DNA of 27,706 bases from JBDLIL01 sp039714855. GTDB lineage: Bacteria > Patescibacteriota > Microgenomatia > UBA1400 > PJMF01. Where the stretch lies: positions 1 through 27,706 of the forward strand of contig JBDLIL010000007.1 of NCBI GenBank assembly GCA_039714855.1. Direction: 5' to 3'. Position 1 is the first letter of the stretch, and the number at the start of each line of letters is the position of its first letter. The position numbers and the translations under genes are program-made. This document shows, piece after piece, positions 1 through 8,006 of the stretch. Below the pieces are notes generated by a model. It was not told the DNA's origin. It ran no database searches and saw nothing but the letters and a program-made list of their open reading frames with translations.

Positions 1-663
1 TTGTACAAAAGCAGGAGGACCATCTTGATCATCTACTATAAAATTCTCAGCTGGTTGATTGACACCAGCGTTTGGATCACCTGCTGCCAACACAAAAAGA
101 GTGAAGTGATCTACGCTGGCTAGTAATTGCCCTGCATCTGAGTTAAATTCACTGTCAACTTTTTCCCAACGCTGAGCTTCTGTGTCAAAATAATATAAAG
201 ATAACTTATTAAGATTAACTTTGGCTAAAAGATCTTCATCTAGAGAAACACTAATAGTTAAATCTTTATTAAATTCACTAATGTAATTTTCTGGATTGAC
301 CTGCCCAGGAACAGTGCTTGTATTTAGTTTTTTAGCTCTCAAATCAAACATGGCTCCAACTTGATGATTGGCTAAAACCTTATTGCCCGTGACTTGGCTG
401 TAAGAAATTACCACATCTTGATTTGTAAAGCCGGCGGGCAAATCGACTCCTATGTTATTAACTTCAAACTTGCCTCCACTGGCACTACTAATTACTTGAC
501 GCATATGAGGAATCTGATCTTGCTTTATTGTGAGTGGAACTGCTTGAGGATTTTTGTCAAAAATATTTGACTTTTTCAAAAACAATCCAATAATTAATAC
601 TAAGCCTATAAACGAAAAAAATACGCCCGTGGCGTATAGTTTATTGAGTCTTTTTTGCTTCAT
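1..663 (-). CDS. Membrane-anchored surface protein with ZU5-like domain, partial
   Basis: The reading frame starts at ATG 663 and is still open at base 1, so only the first 221 residues are present. Residues about 9-29 form one hydrophobic segment after a basic N-terminus (MKQKRLNK), a signal anchor. The rest is predicted extracytoplasmic. Residues about 130-195 (ISVSLDEDLL..., then YYFDTEAQRWEKV, then VDHFTLFVLA) match the pattern of the ZU5-like domain common in large secreted bacterial proteins: a beta segment, 'YYYD...W', then 'DHFS.F.V'. A TAATAT box with upstream TG lies 6 nt before the ATG, so the mRNA would be nearly leaderless. It is divergent from the gene at 724. Function beyond a surface or adhesin-type role is not visible. 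Confidence 0.75.
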   Translation of the reverse strand, partial: MKQKRLNKLYATGVFFSFIGLVLIIGLFLKKSNIFDKNPQAVPLTIKQDQIPHMRQVISSASGGKFEVNNIGVDLPAGFTNQDVVISYSQVTGNKVLANHQVGAMFDLRAKKLNTSTVPGQVNPENYISEFNKDLTISVSLDEDLLAKVNLNKLSLYYFDTEAQRWEKVDSEFNSDAGQLLASVDHFTLFVLAAGDPNAGVNQPAENFIVDDQDGPPAFVQ

Positions 664-723
664 AGAGTGATATTAGCATGTTTACAGATGGCTGAACAGA
701 TTTGCGTGCTATACTGCGTTTTA
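664..723. promoter_or_regulatory. Divergent promoter pair with extended -10 boxes
   Basis: Only 60 nt separate two divergent ATGs. On the minus strand TGcTAATAT (hexamer at 670-675) lies 6 nt before ATG 663. On the plus strand TGcTATACT (hexamer at 710-715) lies 8 nt before ATG 724. Both have the TGn extension of extended -10 promoters and neither start has a Shine-Dalgarno sequence. Clear -35 boxes are not seen. Confidence 0.55.
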
Positions 724-1512
724 ATGTTTAAATATTTTTTTTGTTTTCTTCTTTCAATATTCATCACGATTCAAACATCTTCCCCTGCATTTGCCCTAGG
801 TGGCCCTGAAAATGGACCTTGTAGTGCTTCTGGCGACAAACCGAGTATTGGGAATATAGATGGAGGAGATGAAAATTTTCAAACTTATACTAATCCTGAC
901 GGCAGAATTATTAATAGAGTTTGCTATGCCCTAGAATGGCTAGATGGCAGCATTGATCATGGTCTGACCAGGAAAAATGAAAACAATGGCTGTTATGAGA
1001 TTACTGGTATAGGTAGCTCCACAGTTACTGTCAAAAGGATTAGTGAAACTTACGAGGTAGCAGATTGGCAAACGGGGCCAGAGGCAGGTAGATGCCAACC
1101 CATGCTGCACCTAGATGTATTTTTAAATCCAACTCCTGCTCCTACAGCAGCAGATACTGCCTCCACGACAGATGAAGACTCAGATTCGGATTCTGATTCA
1201 AACTCAGATTTGAACTCAGATGACAATAGCTCAAACGACTCAAATAATTCTGACCCTGATTCTATTTTTGATAAGAACACGAACGCCAATAATAATTTGC
1301 AAGTAAATAACAAAACTAATGAAGAAAATCAAAATCAAGTTTTGGGTGAAAGTGAGAAGCAAGAAGATTTACAAAAAGATCAAGATAAAATACTAGGCGA
1401 AAGCGAGAGTAAAGCAAGCTCCAATTTTCAGCTCATCTTAATCTCGGCAACTATTGCATTTATCTTTTTGATCTTGCTAACAATCTGGTTTTTGAGAAAA
1501 AGACAGGATTAG
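724..1512 (+). CDS. Secreted, C-terminally membrane-anchored protein with Ser/Asp-rich stalk
   Basis: 262 aa from ATG 724. A longer frame opens at 655, but 724 sits 8 nt after an extended -10 box and begins a clean signal peptide (MFKYFFCFLLSIF... ending near SPAFA). The mature part has a Cys-containing domain of about 110 residues of no recognised family. A low-complexity Ser/Asp/Asn stalk follows (SDSDSDSNSDLNSDD). Two short motifs, QVLGES and KILGES, come next, then one transmembrane helix (LILISATIAFIFLILLTIWF) and a basic tail RKRQD. The layout is that of a sortase substrate, but no LPxTG-like box is present. The VLGxS motif recurs in the LADTG protein at 11980. It is likely a surface protein of unknown function. 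Confidence 0.75.
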   Translation: MFKYFFCFLLSIFITIQTSSPAFALGGPENGPCSASGDKPSIGNIDGGDENFQTYTNPDGRIINRVCYALEWLDGSIDHGLTRKNENNGCYEITGIGSSTVTVKRISETYEVADWQTGPEAGRCQPMLHLDVFLNPTPAPTAADTASTTDEDSDSDSDSNSDLNSDDNSSNDSNNSDPDSIFDKNTNANNNLQVNNKTNEENQNQVLGESEKQEDLQKDQDKILGESESKASSNFQLILISATIAFIFLILLTIWFLRKRQD

Positions 1513-1516
1513 ACCT

Positions 1517-1587
1517 CGCTATTTCCAAATCAACAATTAAAAAAATTATTAACTTAGAAATAGCGGCGGGGTATCCATCCCCACCGC
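1517..1587. terminator. Two stem-loops between convergent genes, possible terminator
   Basis: The first inverted repeat pairs CGCTATTTC (1517-1525) with GAAATAGCG (1557-1565). The second, GC-rich, pairs 1563-1571 with 1579-1587 across a 7-nt loop with one mismatch. They lie between the convergent genes ending at 1512 (+) and 1615 (-). The uridine tract after the GC-rich stem is poor in either direction, so the terminator call is tentative. Confidence 0.4.
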
Positions 1588-1614
1588 GAATAAAAAAACA
1601 AACGTGCCAAATCA

Positions 1615-2484
1615 TCAGTCTGAGGTAAAATCACCGACGAATCCGGTGACCCACCCTGACTCAAGCCTATCCTCGCATTTCAAGGGAGCTATTACTTCTA
1701 GCCACAGCATGTTCTCTATTATGAGAGCATTTTGAACTTGATATTGAGTACCAGACTGTAATACGAGGTTTTCTGCCTCCTCATCCCAATCTTCTGGACA
1801 CGAGATGAAAACAATATCACAAGCGTTCGCATTTGGGCACTCTCTAACGAGAGAGTCGTTTTTTACATAAATCGTGCCACTCATTTGTGGCACTTCTCCT
1901 GTAACAGTTCCCGCCGAAGCGGGAAACCACGCGGACTCGTTTCCGTTCTCCTCATCGACGATGAGGAGAAACACGTACTCTTCCCCATGTACTTCCGTTC
2001 CATTTAAAACAACATACTGGTGTCCAGCGAATATGCAGAGAATGTACTCACCCACACTATGAGTTTTTAAATCAAAGATCTGGGACGGCCCCATACGTCC
2101 CAAAACTTGCTCATGTGCCACAAACACTGGCGTGGGATCCGGTGTGTTTGTCGGCGTATCTGTCGGCGTGCTGGTGGGCGTATCGGTTGGCGTACTGGTC
2201 GGCGTGTAGGTTGGCGTGGGCAACGCCGTCAGCGTTGCCACCACCGCGGCTTCCACCGTCGCCCCCAGGTCGGGGGTGGGGGTGTTGGTGGGCGTATGGG
2301 TTGGTGTATTCGTTGGTGTGTTGGTAGGTGTACTGGTTGGCAACGGCGTTGCCGTCACCACTTCAAAAATCACCCGCGCCGTCTGCGTGGGTGCCTCGGT
2401 TGGCGGCGGGGCGTCATTGCCCCCGCCACATGCTGCCAAAAATGGCAGCATCAAAACGAACAAAAAAACTGTCGAGCGTTTCAT
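1615..2484 (-). CDS. Lipoprotein with Thr/Pro repeat linkers and SH3b-like C-terminus
   Basis: 289 aa. A lipoprotein signal peptide with lipobox LAAC (Cys at about residue 19) is followed by GGG and two Thr/Pro tetrapeptide-repeat linkers (PTNTPTHTPTNT and PTSTPTDTPTST types). Between them lies a short helix, DLGATVEAAVVATLTALP. The C-terminal half has a beta-rich domain and then a segment like bacterial SH3 domains (VRECPNANAC ... MLWLEVI ... SGWVTGF). The Shine-Dalgarno AGGAG lies about 11 nt before the ATG. The gene is visibly richer in G+C than its AT-rich neighbours. The linker-helix-linker design is familiar from Chloroflexota lipoproteins, which suggests acquisition. It is likely a surface-exposed binding lipoprotein; the ligand is unknown. 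Confidence 0.8.
   Translation of the reverse strand: MKRSTVFLFVLMLPFLAACGGGNDAPPPTEAPTQTARVIFEVVTATPLPTSTPTNTPTNTPTHTPTNTPTPDLGATVEAAVVATLTALPTPTYTPTSTPTDTPTSTPTDTPTNTPDPTPVFVAHEQVLGRMGPSQIFDLKTHSVGEYILCIFAGHQYVVLNGTEVHGEEYVFLLIVDEENGNESAWFPASAGTVTGEVPQMSGTIYVKNDSLVRECPNANACDIVFISCPEDWDEEAENLVLQSGTQYQVQNALIIENMLWLEVIAPLKCEDRLESGWVTGFVGDFTSD
2142..2343. repeat. Two blocks of degenerate 12-nt tandem repeats inside the lipoprotein gene
   Basis: A 12-nt unit of the form GT(T/C/G)GG(C/T)GT(A/G)NNN repeats at about 2142-2220 and again at 2279-2343. It encodes Thr/Pro tetrapeptides on the minus strand. The third-position variation shows the units have drifted. Copy number should be prone to slippage. 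Confidence 0.75.
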
Positions 2485-2518
2485 TTTTCTTTTACTCCTA
2501 TGCCCTCAATTCTTGTCC

Positions 2519-2575
2519 TTCTGAGGGTCAGTTCAAATTTCTAAAATTAATAAAAACTTGAATTAACCCTCAGAA
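2519..2575. repeat. Imperfect long inverted repeat upstream of the lipoprotein gene
   Basis: TTCTGAGGGT (2519-2528) pairs perfectly with its complement at 2566-2575. Pairing continues inward for about 14 more positions with a few mismatches, giving a stem of about 24 bp. No T-tract follows on the minus strand. It lies in the 249-nt gap between the ATPase gene end (2734) and the lipoprotein start (2484). No other feature is seen in that gap. Confidence 0.6.
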
Positions 2576-2733
2576 TCTAGCCAAGCCAAATAACAAACTT
2601 TTTGTAATTAGCACGTTTTTTTAAAGAGCTTTATTTTCGCTTTCAGCAAAGCAATTTTGCCAAGCAAAACAAAACCATAAGTCTGGTAATTATATATTGA
2701 ATACGTAGAAAAATCAAATTATAGGACGTGAAT

Positions 2734-5391
2734 TTATTTTTTCTTCACTCTCCTCAAAACCCATTTATATCCCTCTAGAGTTAGGAATCCCACAAAAGCG
2801 ATGGAGAAGACTAGCAACCAATCAGTGGCACTTAGGGCAGTAGTTTTGAAAATTTTCTGTGCAAAGGGATTGTAAACTATCAGTAGCTGTAAACTCAAAA
2901 CTGCTAATACAGATAAACTAAGCAGCTTATTGGCAAACAAGCTAATACTCCAAGCAGGCTTATCTGTCCTCACTGAGAAAAGTAAGAAGAATTCAAACAA
3001 CACATTGGCGTTTAAATTCAAAGTCCTCAGATGAGGCAAAGACCAATCCAAAAAGAAAAGCGCATAAACAAAGAAACCATAAGTGAACGCATACTCCACT
3101 ATGGCTGCCACTACAGAAAAACTAATCACACCATGCAAAATCTCTTTTTTAGAATTGTAAGGCTTTTTCTGCATCAGATCTTCGTCAGCGTCATCAGTAG
3201 CTAAAGCTAGTGCTGGCAGAGAATCCGTGGCTAAATTAATCCAAAGAATATGAATTGGCAGCAGCGACAATGGCAAACCTAGCAATATACTAGTTAATAC
3301 TTCTAAAACTTCGTCAAAATTGGCACTAAGTAAAAATTTGACAAACTTTTTAATATTAAAAAATATTCTTCTAGCCTCACGAATACCTTTGATAATAGAA
3401 GCAAAATTATCATCCAAAAGCACCATGTCAGCCACACTTTTTGTCAGATCTGTACCAGACCCCACCGAAACCCCCACATCCGCGCGCTTAATAGAAACCG
3501 AATCATTTACCCCATCGCCAATCATAGCTACTTGAAATTTTTGTTTTTGCAAAAGTTCCAAAATCCGCAATTTGTGATCTGGAGATACTCTGGCAAAAAT
3601 GTCAGTGGTTTTAAGATTTGATAATAATTCCTGATCATTCAGATCATCTATATCTATTCCACTTAAAACTGTTAGGCGCTTGAAGCCAACTTCTTTGGCA
3701 ATAGCCTGGGCAGTCTGAGCATGATCTCCGGTAAGCATTATCACTCTGATACCAGCTTTTTTAGCCGTATCCAGAGCCTTACTCACTTCAGCTCTGGGTG
3801 GATCGTACATAGCTACCAAACCAATGAAATTCAAACTTTTAAGATTTGAAATTTTGAGTTTGTTTGGAGCTTGAGATTTGGATTTTGGAATTTTGCTAGC
3901 TATAGCTAGCACTCTCAGGCCCTTACTCGCCATCTCTCTATTAATATCTAACCATTTTTCTTTTTGAGTTTTGCTACCCTTACACATGGCTATAATAGCT
4001 TCCGGCGCACCTTTGCTAATTATTTTTTTCTCTTTTTTAGCCGAATTTACTAAAACCGCCATGTATTTTGACTCGCTAGAAAAAGGTAGCTCAGAAATAC
4101 GTATAAATTTTTCTCTTAGCTTAATCTCATCTAGGCTCATTTTCTTAGCCGCAACTATAAGAGCCCTTTCTGTAGGATCACCGATTTCCAGTTGCGCATC
4201 ACTACAAAGCGTAGCATCAGAAAGAATCATCTCTAAATTTTTTGCGCTAGTTTTTTTTGAAAATCCAAATTGCCGACTCTTGCCCGCCAACCAAGACACA
4301 ACTCCCTTAGTTTCATAGCCCGATCCAGTTATTCCAAAAAATCCCAATTTTGGTAAAAAGATATTTTTCACCATCATCTCATTGTGAGTGATGGTTCCCG
4401 TTTTATCCGTGCAAATCACATTTACCCCACCTAAAGATTCGGCTGTAGAAAGTTTGCGAACCAAAACATTACTCTTCAGCATCTTCTTAATTCCTATCGC
4501 TAGTGCAATAGTAACTACTATCGGCAAACCCTCGGGCACTACCGAAACCGCTAGAGAAACTGCTATCATCAGCATTTCTGCCCAATCTCTACCCAAAATT
4601 AAACCGAAACCAATGCCAGGAATAGCTATTATTAAAGAGATGGCTGCCAATATTTTGCCCAATCTATCCAGGGCTTTTTGCAGCGGCGTACTTTCAGAAC
4701 TCATGCTTTGAATACTGTGAGCCAATTTGCCAATTTGCGTACTCATACCGGTAGCCACCACTACTGATATTGCCCTACCCCTGGTAATTACCGTACCGGA
4801 ATAAAGCATGTTTTTTCTATCAGCTAACCCAGTCTTATTTGCCAATTTTCCTAGCATTTTAGTCACAGGCAAAGACTCACCCGTCAACATAGATTCATCC
4901 ACTTTAAGCGAGACCTCCTTGATAAGCCTAGCGTCTGCCGTTATACGATCACCTTCAGATAAAATTAGAATGTCGCCAGGTACTAGCTTTTCGGCCAAAA
5001 TACGAATTTCTTTGCCATCTCTTAAAACTACGGCTTCTTGTTTTTCTGAGTGCTGCAACTCTTCCAATGATTTTTCAGCCTTGTATTCTTGAACGAATCC
5101 CATCAGGCCATTAATAATTACTATGGCGAAGATAGCCCCAGCATCCAAAACTTCATGAATGAGCAAAGAAAAAACACCAGCTACTATTAGAATGATTACT
5201 AAGACACTTGAAAACTGCTCAACAAATAGCTTGAGAGCAGAGCATTTTTTTTGCTCTTTGAGTTTATTGGGGCCAAATTCGCGAAAGCGTTTCTCTACCT
5301 CAGATTTTGCCAGACCTTCTTTAACGGAAACACTTAACTTTTCCAAAACCTGACCTACACTAGAAGAGTGAGCTTTTTCAATTAGTTGCAC
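2734..5391 (-). CDS. Cation-transporting P-type ATPase, SERCA/PMR1-like (probable Ca2+ exporter)
   Basis: 885 aa, the full length of a P2-type ATPase. In order it shows an N-terminal cation-ATPase domain, TGES (170-173, actuator loop), PEGLP in M4, DKTGTIT with the phosphorylated Asp at residue 329, GDPTE in the nucleotide-binding domain, MLTGDH, and GDGVNDS in the hinge. Ca2+ site II residues of SERCA have counterparts: Glu in PEGLP (E309), Asn and Glu in SANFDEV of M5 (N768, E771), and Asn/Thr/Asp in INLATDSLP of M6 (N796, T799, D800). This favours Ca2+ over Na+/K+, and export from the cytoplasm. The start codon is GTG, with AGAGGA about 10 nt upstream. It is divergent from the DUF2142 gene. 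Confidence 0.92.
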   Translation of the reverse strand: MQLIEKAHSSSVGQVLEKLSVSVKEGLAKSEVEKRFREFGPNKLKEQKKCSALKLFVEQFSSVLVIILIVAGVFSLLIHEVLDAGAIFAIVIINGLMGFVQEYKAEKSLEELQHSEKQEAVVLRDGKEIRILAEKLVPGDILILSEGDRITADARLIKEVSLKVDESMLTGESLPVTKMLGKLANKTGLADRKNMLYSGTVITRGRAISVVVATGMSTQIGKLAHSIQSMSSESTPLQKALDRLGKILAAISLIIAIPGIGFGLILGRDWAEMLMIAVSLAVSVVPEGLPIVVTIALAIGIKKMLKSNVLVRKLSTAESLGGVNVICTDKTGTITHNEMMVKNIFLPKLGFFGITGSGYETKGVVSWLAGKSRQFGFSKKTSAKNLEMILSDATLCSDAQLEIGDPTERALIVAAKKMSLDEIKLREKFIRISELPFSSESKYMAVLVNSAKKEKKIISKGAPEAIIAMCKGSKTQKEKWLDINREMASKGLRVLAIASKIPKSKSQAPNKLKISNLKSLNFIGLVAMYDPPRAEVSKALDTAKKAGIRVIMLTGDHAQTAQAIAKEVGFKRLTVLSGIDIDDLNDQELLSNLKTTDIFARVSPDHKLRILELLQKQKFQVAMIGDGVNDSVSIKRADVGVSVGSGTDLTKSVADMVLLDDNFASIIKGIREARRIFFNIKKFVKFLLSANFDEVLEVLTSILLGLPLSLLPIHILWINLATDSLPALALATDDADEDLMQKKPYNSKKEILHGVISFSVVAAIVEYAFTYGFFVYALFFLDWSLPHLRTLNLNANVLFEFFLLFSVRTDKPAWSISLFANKLLSLSVLAVLSLQLLIVYNPFAQKIFKTTALSATDWLLVFSIAFVGFLTLEGYKWVLRRVKKK

Positions 5392-5483
5392 TAATTATTA
5401 ATCCTCTCAAAAAAAGACTCAAGCTGGAAGAAGTAATGGTTGTGTAGCTGGCTCATATGGTACCTAACTTGAGCGTATTAGAG

Positions 5484-5496
5484 TAGAATTAACTTT
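5484..5496 (+). promoter_or_regulatory. -10 box directly before a GTG start
   Basis: TAGAAT (5484-5489) lies 7 nt before GTG 5497, and no Shine-Dalgarno is present. Transcription would start at or next to the start codon. A -35 box is not evident. Confidence 0.4.
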
Positions 5497-7311
5497 GTGA
5501 AATTCAAAAAATTTTGGCAAAGAAAAAACAAAAGCTTTGATTATTTGACTAAGCTACTTTTTACGGCTAGTTTTATTTTGGGGTTAATCCTAACTTTTAT
5601 AGTACCCCCTTTTCAAAAACCAGACGAAATAGCACACTTTTATAAAAGCATTTCTGTGGCTAGAGGAAATCTGATTTGCAGTAAGGGAAACACTGCAACT
5701 TTCCAAAATTTGTTACCCAAATATTTGGTCGAATTCCCTACTGATACCTTTGCTCTGCATGTAGCTTTCAAGCCGCACATTCCTTTTCCACCCAATCTTT
5801 ACACCCATCTGTTGACAAAATCAAACTATGACATCAGCCTGGTTAACGAGCCTTCTGCTTGTTCTTTGCCATTCGTTTTATATGCTCCTGCAGGACTTGT
5901 TCTTAGCTTGCCTGTATTGTTAGGGCTTAATCCTTTATTTATTTTTTACCTTGGTAGATTAACAAATTTCTTATTATCCATAAGTATTTTTTACTTTGCT
6001 ATCAAGATTACTAGTAAAAAACTTAAACTAATCCCTTTATTTGTTTTAATTTTGCCAATGACGCTTCATCAACTCAGTTCTTACAGCAAAGATGCACTGC
6101 ATTTGGCTTTTGGAGTTTTGGCATTTACTTATTTGATGAAACTTATTAAAACCAAAAAGTTTAATAAAAAAGATATTTTGATATTTCTTGCATCTCTAGC
6201 TTTAAGTATTTTGGCTCGACCCCAATATTTTCTTCTTTCGCTTTTACCACTAGCACTAGTAAAAAAGAAAATTCCTAATCTGAAATTTAAATTAATCGCT
6301 TTTGCCTTTATCTGCATCTTGCTTCTTAGCGTAGGCACTGCTATATCTTTAGAAATCTACTCTGCCAAAGCTCTAAGCTTAGGAAATGTCGAAACTAACA
6401 CCAATATATATCCACACTTACAACTAAAAACTTTGCTAGAGAGTCCATTAAGATTCCCAAAAATTATCCATGATACCCTCGATAAGGATGCTGAAAAATA
6501 TACCAAAGAGCTTATAGGTGTTTTTGGTTGGCTAGATTATGAAATACCCTGGTATATATATTTAATTTATATTGGCTTATTTTTTATTATTTTAAATAAA
6601 ACAAAAAAACATTTTCCCACACTCTCAACTAAACAATTTTTGATTATCAATATAGTAAGCTGGGGCAGCATGATGGGGCTATTTTTAGCAATGTACTTAT
6701 ACGCTACTCCCGTGGCAGGGATTCACGTAAAAGGCTTGCAAGGACGTTACTTTATATTATTAATACCACTGTTAATATGGATCTCGGCTGATATTCTCAA
6801 AAAACTAAAGGGTAAAGAAAATCTCTTTTTAATTATTTTGCTTGTTGTTTCGATTTTTAGCGCCGTAGTAAATCGTTACTACAACTATGATCATTATTAC
6901 TATAACACTAGAGCTGATAGAGAAAAAAATCTAGCCTCTGATTCAATTTTGGAAACTGAAAAAGTAGACGTTTTTTTGCAAGAAAAAATTTCTGTAGATA
7001 TAAATAAGAAGATAGCTGGCATTTCTGTATATCTAATTGAAAATGAAAAATTGGTCCTTAAGCCATATCAAATAGAACTGCGCGATAAAAACTGTGCCGA
7101 TATTATCGAGAAAAAAATAATTGATAGCTCTACTTTAACAACCAACGGGTGGAATGACTTTGTATTTAAACCCTTTAATTACAAAAACGAAAAAAATCTT
7201 TGTGTCCAAATTAAACCTTACCATATAAGAGTTAATAAAAATGAGAGCCTAAACTTACTTAAAGACAAAAGCAGCCGCAAGGTGATCTTGCAGCCGCTTT
7301 ATCTTTTCTAG
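5497..7311 (+). CDS. DUF2142 multi-spanning membrane protein
   Basis: 604 aa from GTG 5497. After the first helix it shows FQKPDEIAHFYKS (near residues 41-53), the Pro-Asp-Glu-x-x-His signature of DUF2142. That family resembles GT-C glycosyltransferases, in which an acidic pair in the first outer loop is catalytic. About ten hydrophobic segments span residues 15-460, and a C-terminal domain of about 130 residues follows. DUF2142 proteins are usually linked to polysaccharide or teichoic-acid-like glycan assembly. A role in modifying surface glycans with lipid-linked sugars is inferred. It is monocistronic, divergent from the ATPase and convergent with the gene ending at 7321. Confidence 0.82.
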   Translation: MKFKKFWQRKNKSFDYLTKLLFTASFILGLILTFIVPPFQKPDEIAHFYKSISVARGNLICSKGNTATFQNLLPKYLVEFPTDTFALHVAFKPHIPFPPNLYTHLLTKSNYDISLVNEPSACSLPFVLYAPAGLVLSLPVLLGLNPLFIFYLGRLTNFLLSISIFYFAIKITSKKLKLIPLFVLILPMTLHQLSSYSKDALHLAFGVLAFTYLMKLIKTKKFNKKDILIFLASLALSILARPQYFLLSLLPLALVKKKIPNLKFKLIAFAFICILLLSVGTAISLEIYSAKALSLGNVETNTNIYPHLQLKTLLESPLRFPKIIHDTLDKDAEKYTKELIGVFGWLDYEIPWYIYLIYIGLFFIILNKTKKHFPTLSTKQFLIINIVSWGSMMGLFLAMYLYATPVAGIHVKGLQGRYFILLIPLLIWISADILKKLKGKENLFLIILLVVSIFSAVVNRYYNYDHYYYNTRADREKNLASDSILETEKVDVFLQEKISVDINKKIAGISVYLIENEKLVLKPYQIELRDKNCADIIEKKIIDSSTLTTNGWNDFVFKPFNYKNEKNLCVQIKPYHIRVNKNESLNLLKDKSSRKVILQPLYLF

Positions 7312-7320
7312 TTACTTTAC

Positions 7321-7815
7321 TTACCTATGCATTCCCATTCCTCTGCTCTTATCTTGACTCACACCTCTTCCTCCTCTTGGTTTTGGCATGATATCTTCTA
7401 GACTGATGCCCTGACTCTCTGCCCAAGTTCTCATTTCTTCATGTTTTTCTTGCATAGCAGCCCTGCGTTCTTCTGGCTCTAAATCCCTTATACTATCTCT
7501 TTGACTTTTTACTTCCTCATGTTTTACCAAGATAGCTTGTTTTTGAGCTTCAGTGATTTTGCCATCAGCTATTGCCTGAGTTAAATTTTCTTCGAATTGA
7601 GCTTGCCTTTCAGCTTGATGCTGTGCTCTGTTTTCTTCAAAAAAGCTTTCTACTTCGCTTTGATCCAAGCCAAAACGTTGAGCAATTTTTTGAGACATTT
7701 CATCTCTATCTGTCCCCACGTTGCGAGCACTAACTGAGGCCGCACCTGCAGCTACTACCGCACCAGCAGTGAGTGCAACTGCTCCCAGCGTGAGCATGTG
7801 TTTTGAAATTTTCAT
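7321..7815 (-). CDS. Small secreted helical protein, DUF2680/Spy-like
   Basis: 164 aa. A signal peptide (MKISKHMLTLGAVALTAGAV... cleaved near SVSA) is followed by a charged, almost wholly helical mature part. The segment LTQAIADGKITEAQKQ resembles the DUF2680 repeat, and the overall make-up recalls periplasmic chaperone or stress proteins of the Spy/CpxP type. The C-terminus is Gly/Arg/Met-rich (GMGMHR). GGAG lies 5 nt before the ATG. About 140 nt upstream is an ECF-type promoter matching that of the sigma gene at 9057, so this is a likely sigma target and possibly an envelope-stress effector or sensor. The exact function is unknown. Confidence 0.75.
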   Translation of the reverse strand: MKISKHMLTLGAVALTAGAVVAAGAASVSARNVGTDRDEMSQKIAQRFGLDQSEVESFFEENRAQHQAERQAQFEENLTQAIADGKITEAQKQAILVKHEEVKSQRDSIRDLEPEERRAAMQEKHEEMRTWAESQGISLEDIMPKPRGGRGVSQDKSRGMGMHR

Positions 7816-7850
7816 AATTTCTCCAATACATCTTCTTAATTTATACAGCT

Positions 7851-7885
7851 GACAAAGTAGATAAACTTTTTAGATCTACTTTGTC
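7851..7885. repeat. Perfect 12-bp stem-loop
   Basis: GACAAAGTAGAT (7851-7862) pairs with ATCTACTTTGTC (7874-7885) around an 11-nt loop. It lies in the predicted 5' leader of the gene at 7815 and directly abuts the next hairpin. Confidence 0.75.
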
Positions 7886-7933
7886 ATCCCGAACGCTTTT
7901 AGCGAGATGTGACGAGCTAAAAAGATTCGGGAT
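7886..7933. repeat. REP-like hairpin with ATCCCGAA/TTCGGGAT arms
   Basis: The 18-nt arms 7886-7903 and 7916-7933 pair with three central mismatches around a 12-nt loop. The GTCATCCCGAA...TTCGGGATCTTCC type is familiar as a dispersed intergenic palindrome in many bacterial genomes. Only this copy is seen in the window. Confidence 0.6.
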
Positions 7934-7954
7934 CTTCCATGGATCTATAAGTAG

Positions 7955-7981
7955 TACGGGGAAGGGTGGGGATTTATTTCA
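7955..7981 (-). promoter_or_regulatory. ECF-sigma-type promoter for the secreted helical protein
   Basis: On the minus strand TGAAAT (7976-7981), a 17-nt C-rich spacer and CGTA (7955-7958) match the layout upstream of the sigma gene (9071-9097). They also fit the general ECF pattern TGAAAC-N16/17-CGTA known for SigW-type factors. The predicted start near 7948 gives a leader of about 130 nt containing both hairpins at 7851-7933. Confidence 0.7.
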
Positions 7982-8006
7982 AGAAGATAAAAATTTCAAA
8001 ATCTGA

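Noticed and set aside
1050..1313. Minus-strand frame opposite the Ser/Asp-rich stalk
   Set aside because: Low-complexity Glu/Ser shadow of the stalk codons, with no start signals.
2142..2343. CRISPR-like array
   Set aside because: Units are 12 nt, degenerate, without spacers, and in frame with a Thr/Pro linker.
2107..2561. Several plus-strand frames opposite the lipoprotein gene
   Set aside because: They are antisense to the 12-nt repeats and yield repetitive Trp/Arg/Gly/Val peptides. The minus frame has a lipobox, a Shine-Dalgarno and domains.
7275..7320. Terminator at the end of the DUF2142 gene
   Set aside because: A GCAAG/CTTGC stem lies within the last codons and is short, with only a T-rich rather than T-run tail. 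It was too weak to list.
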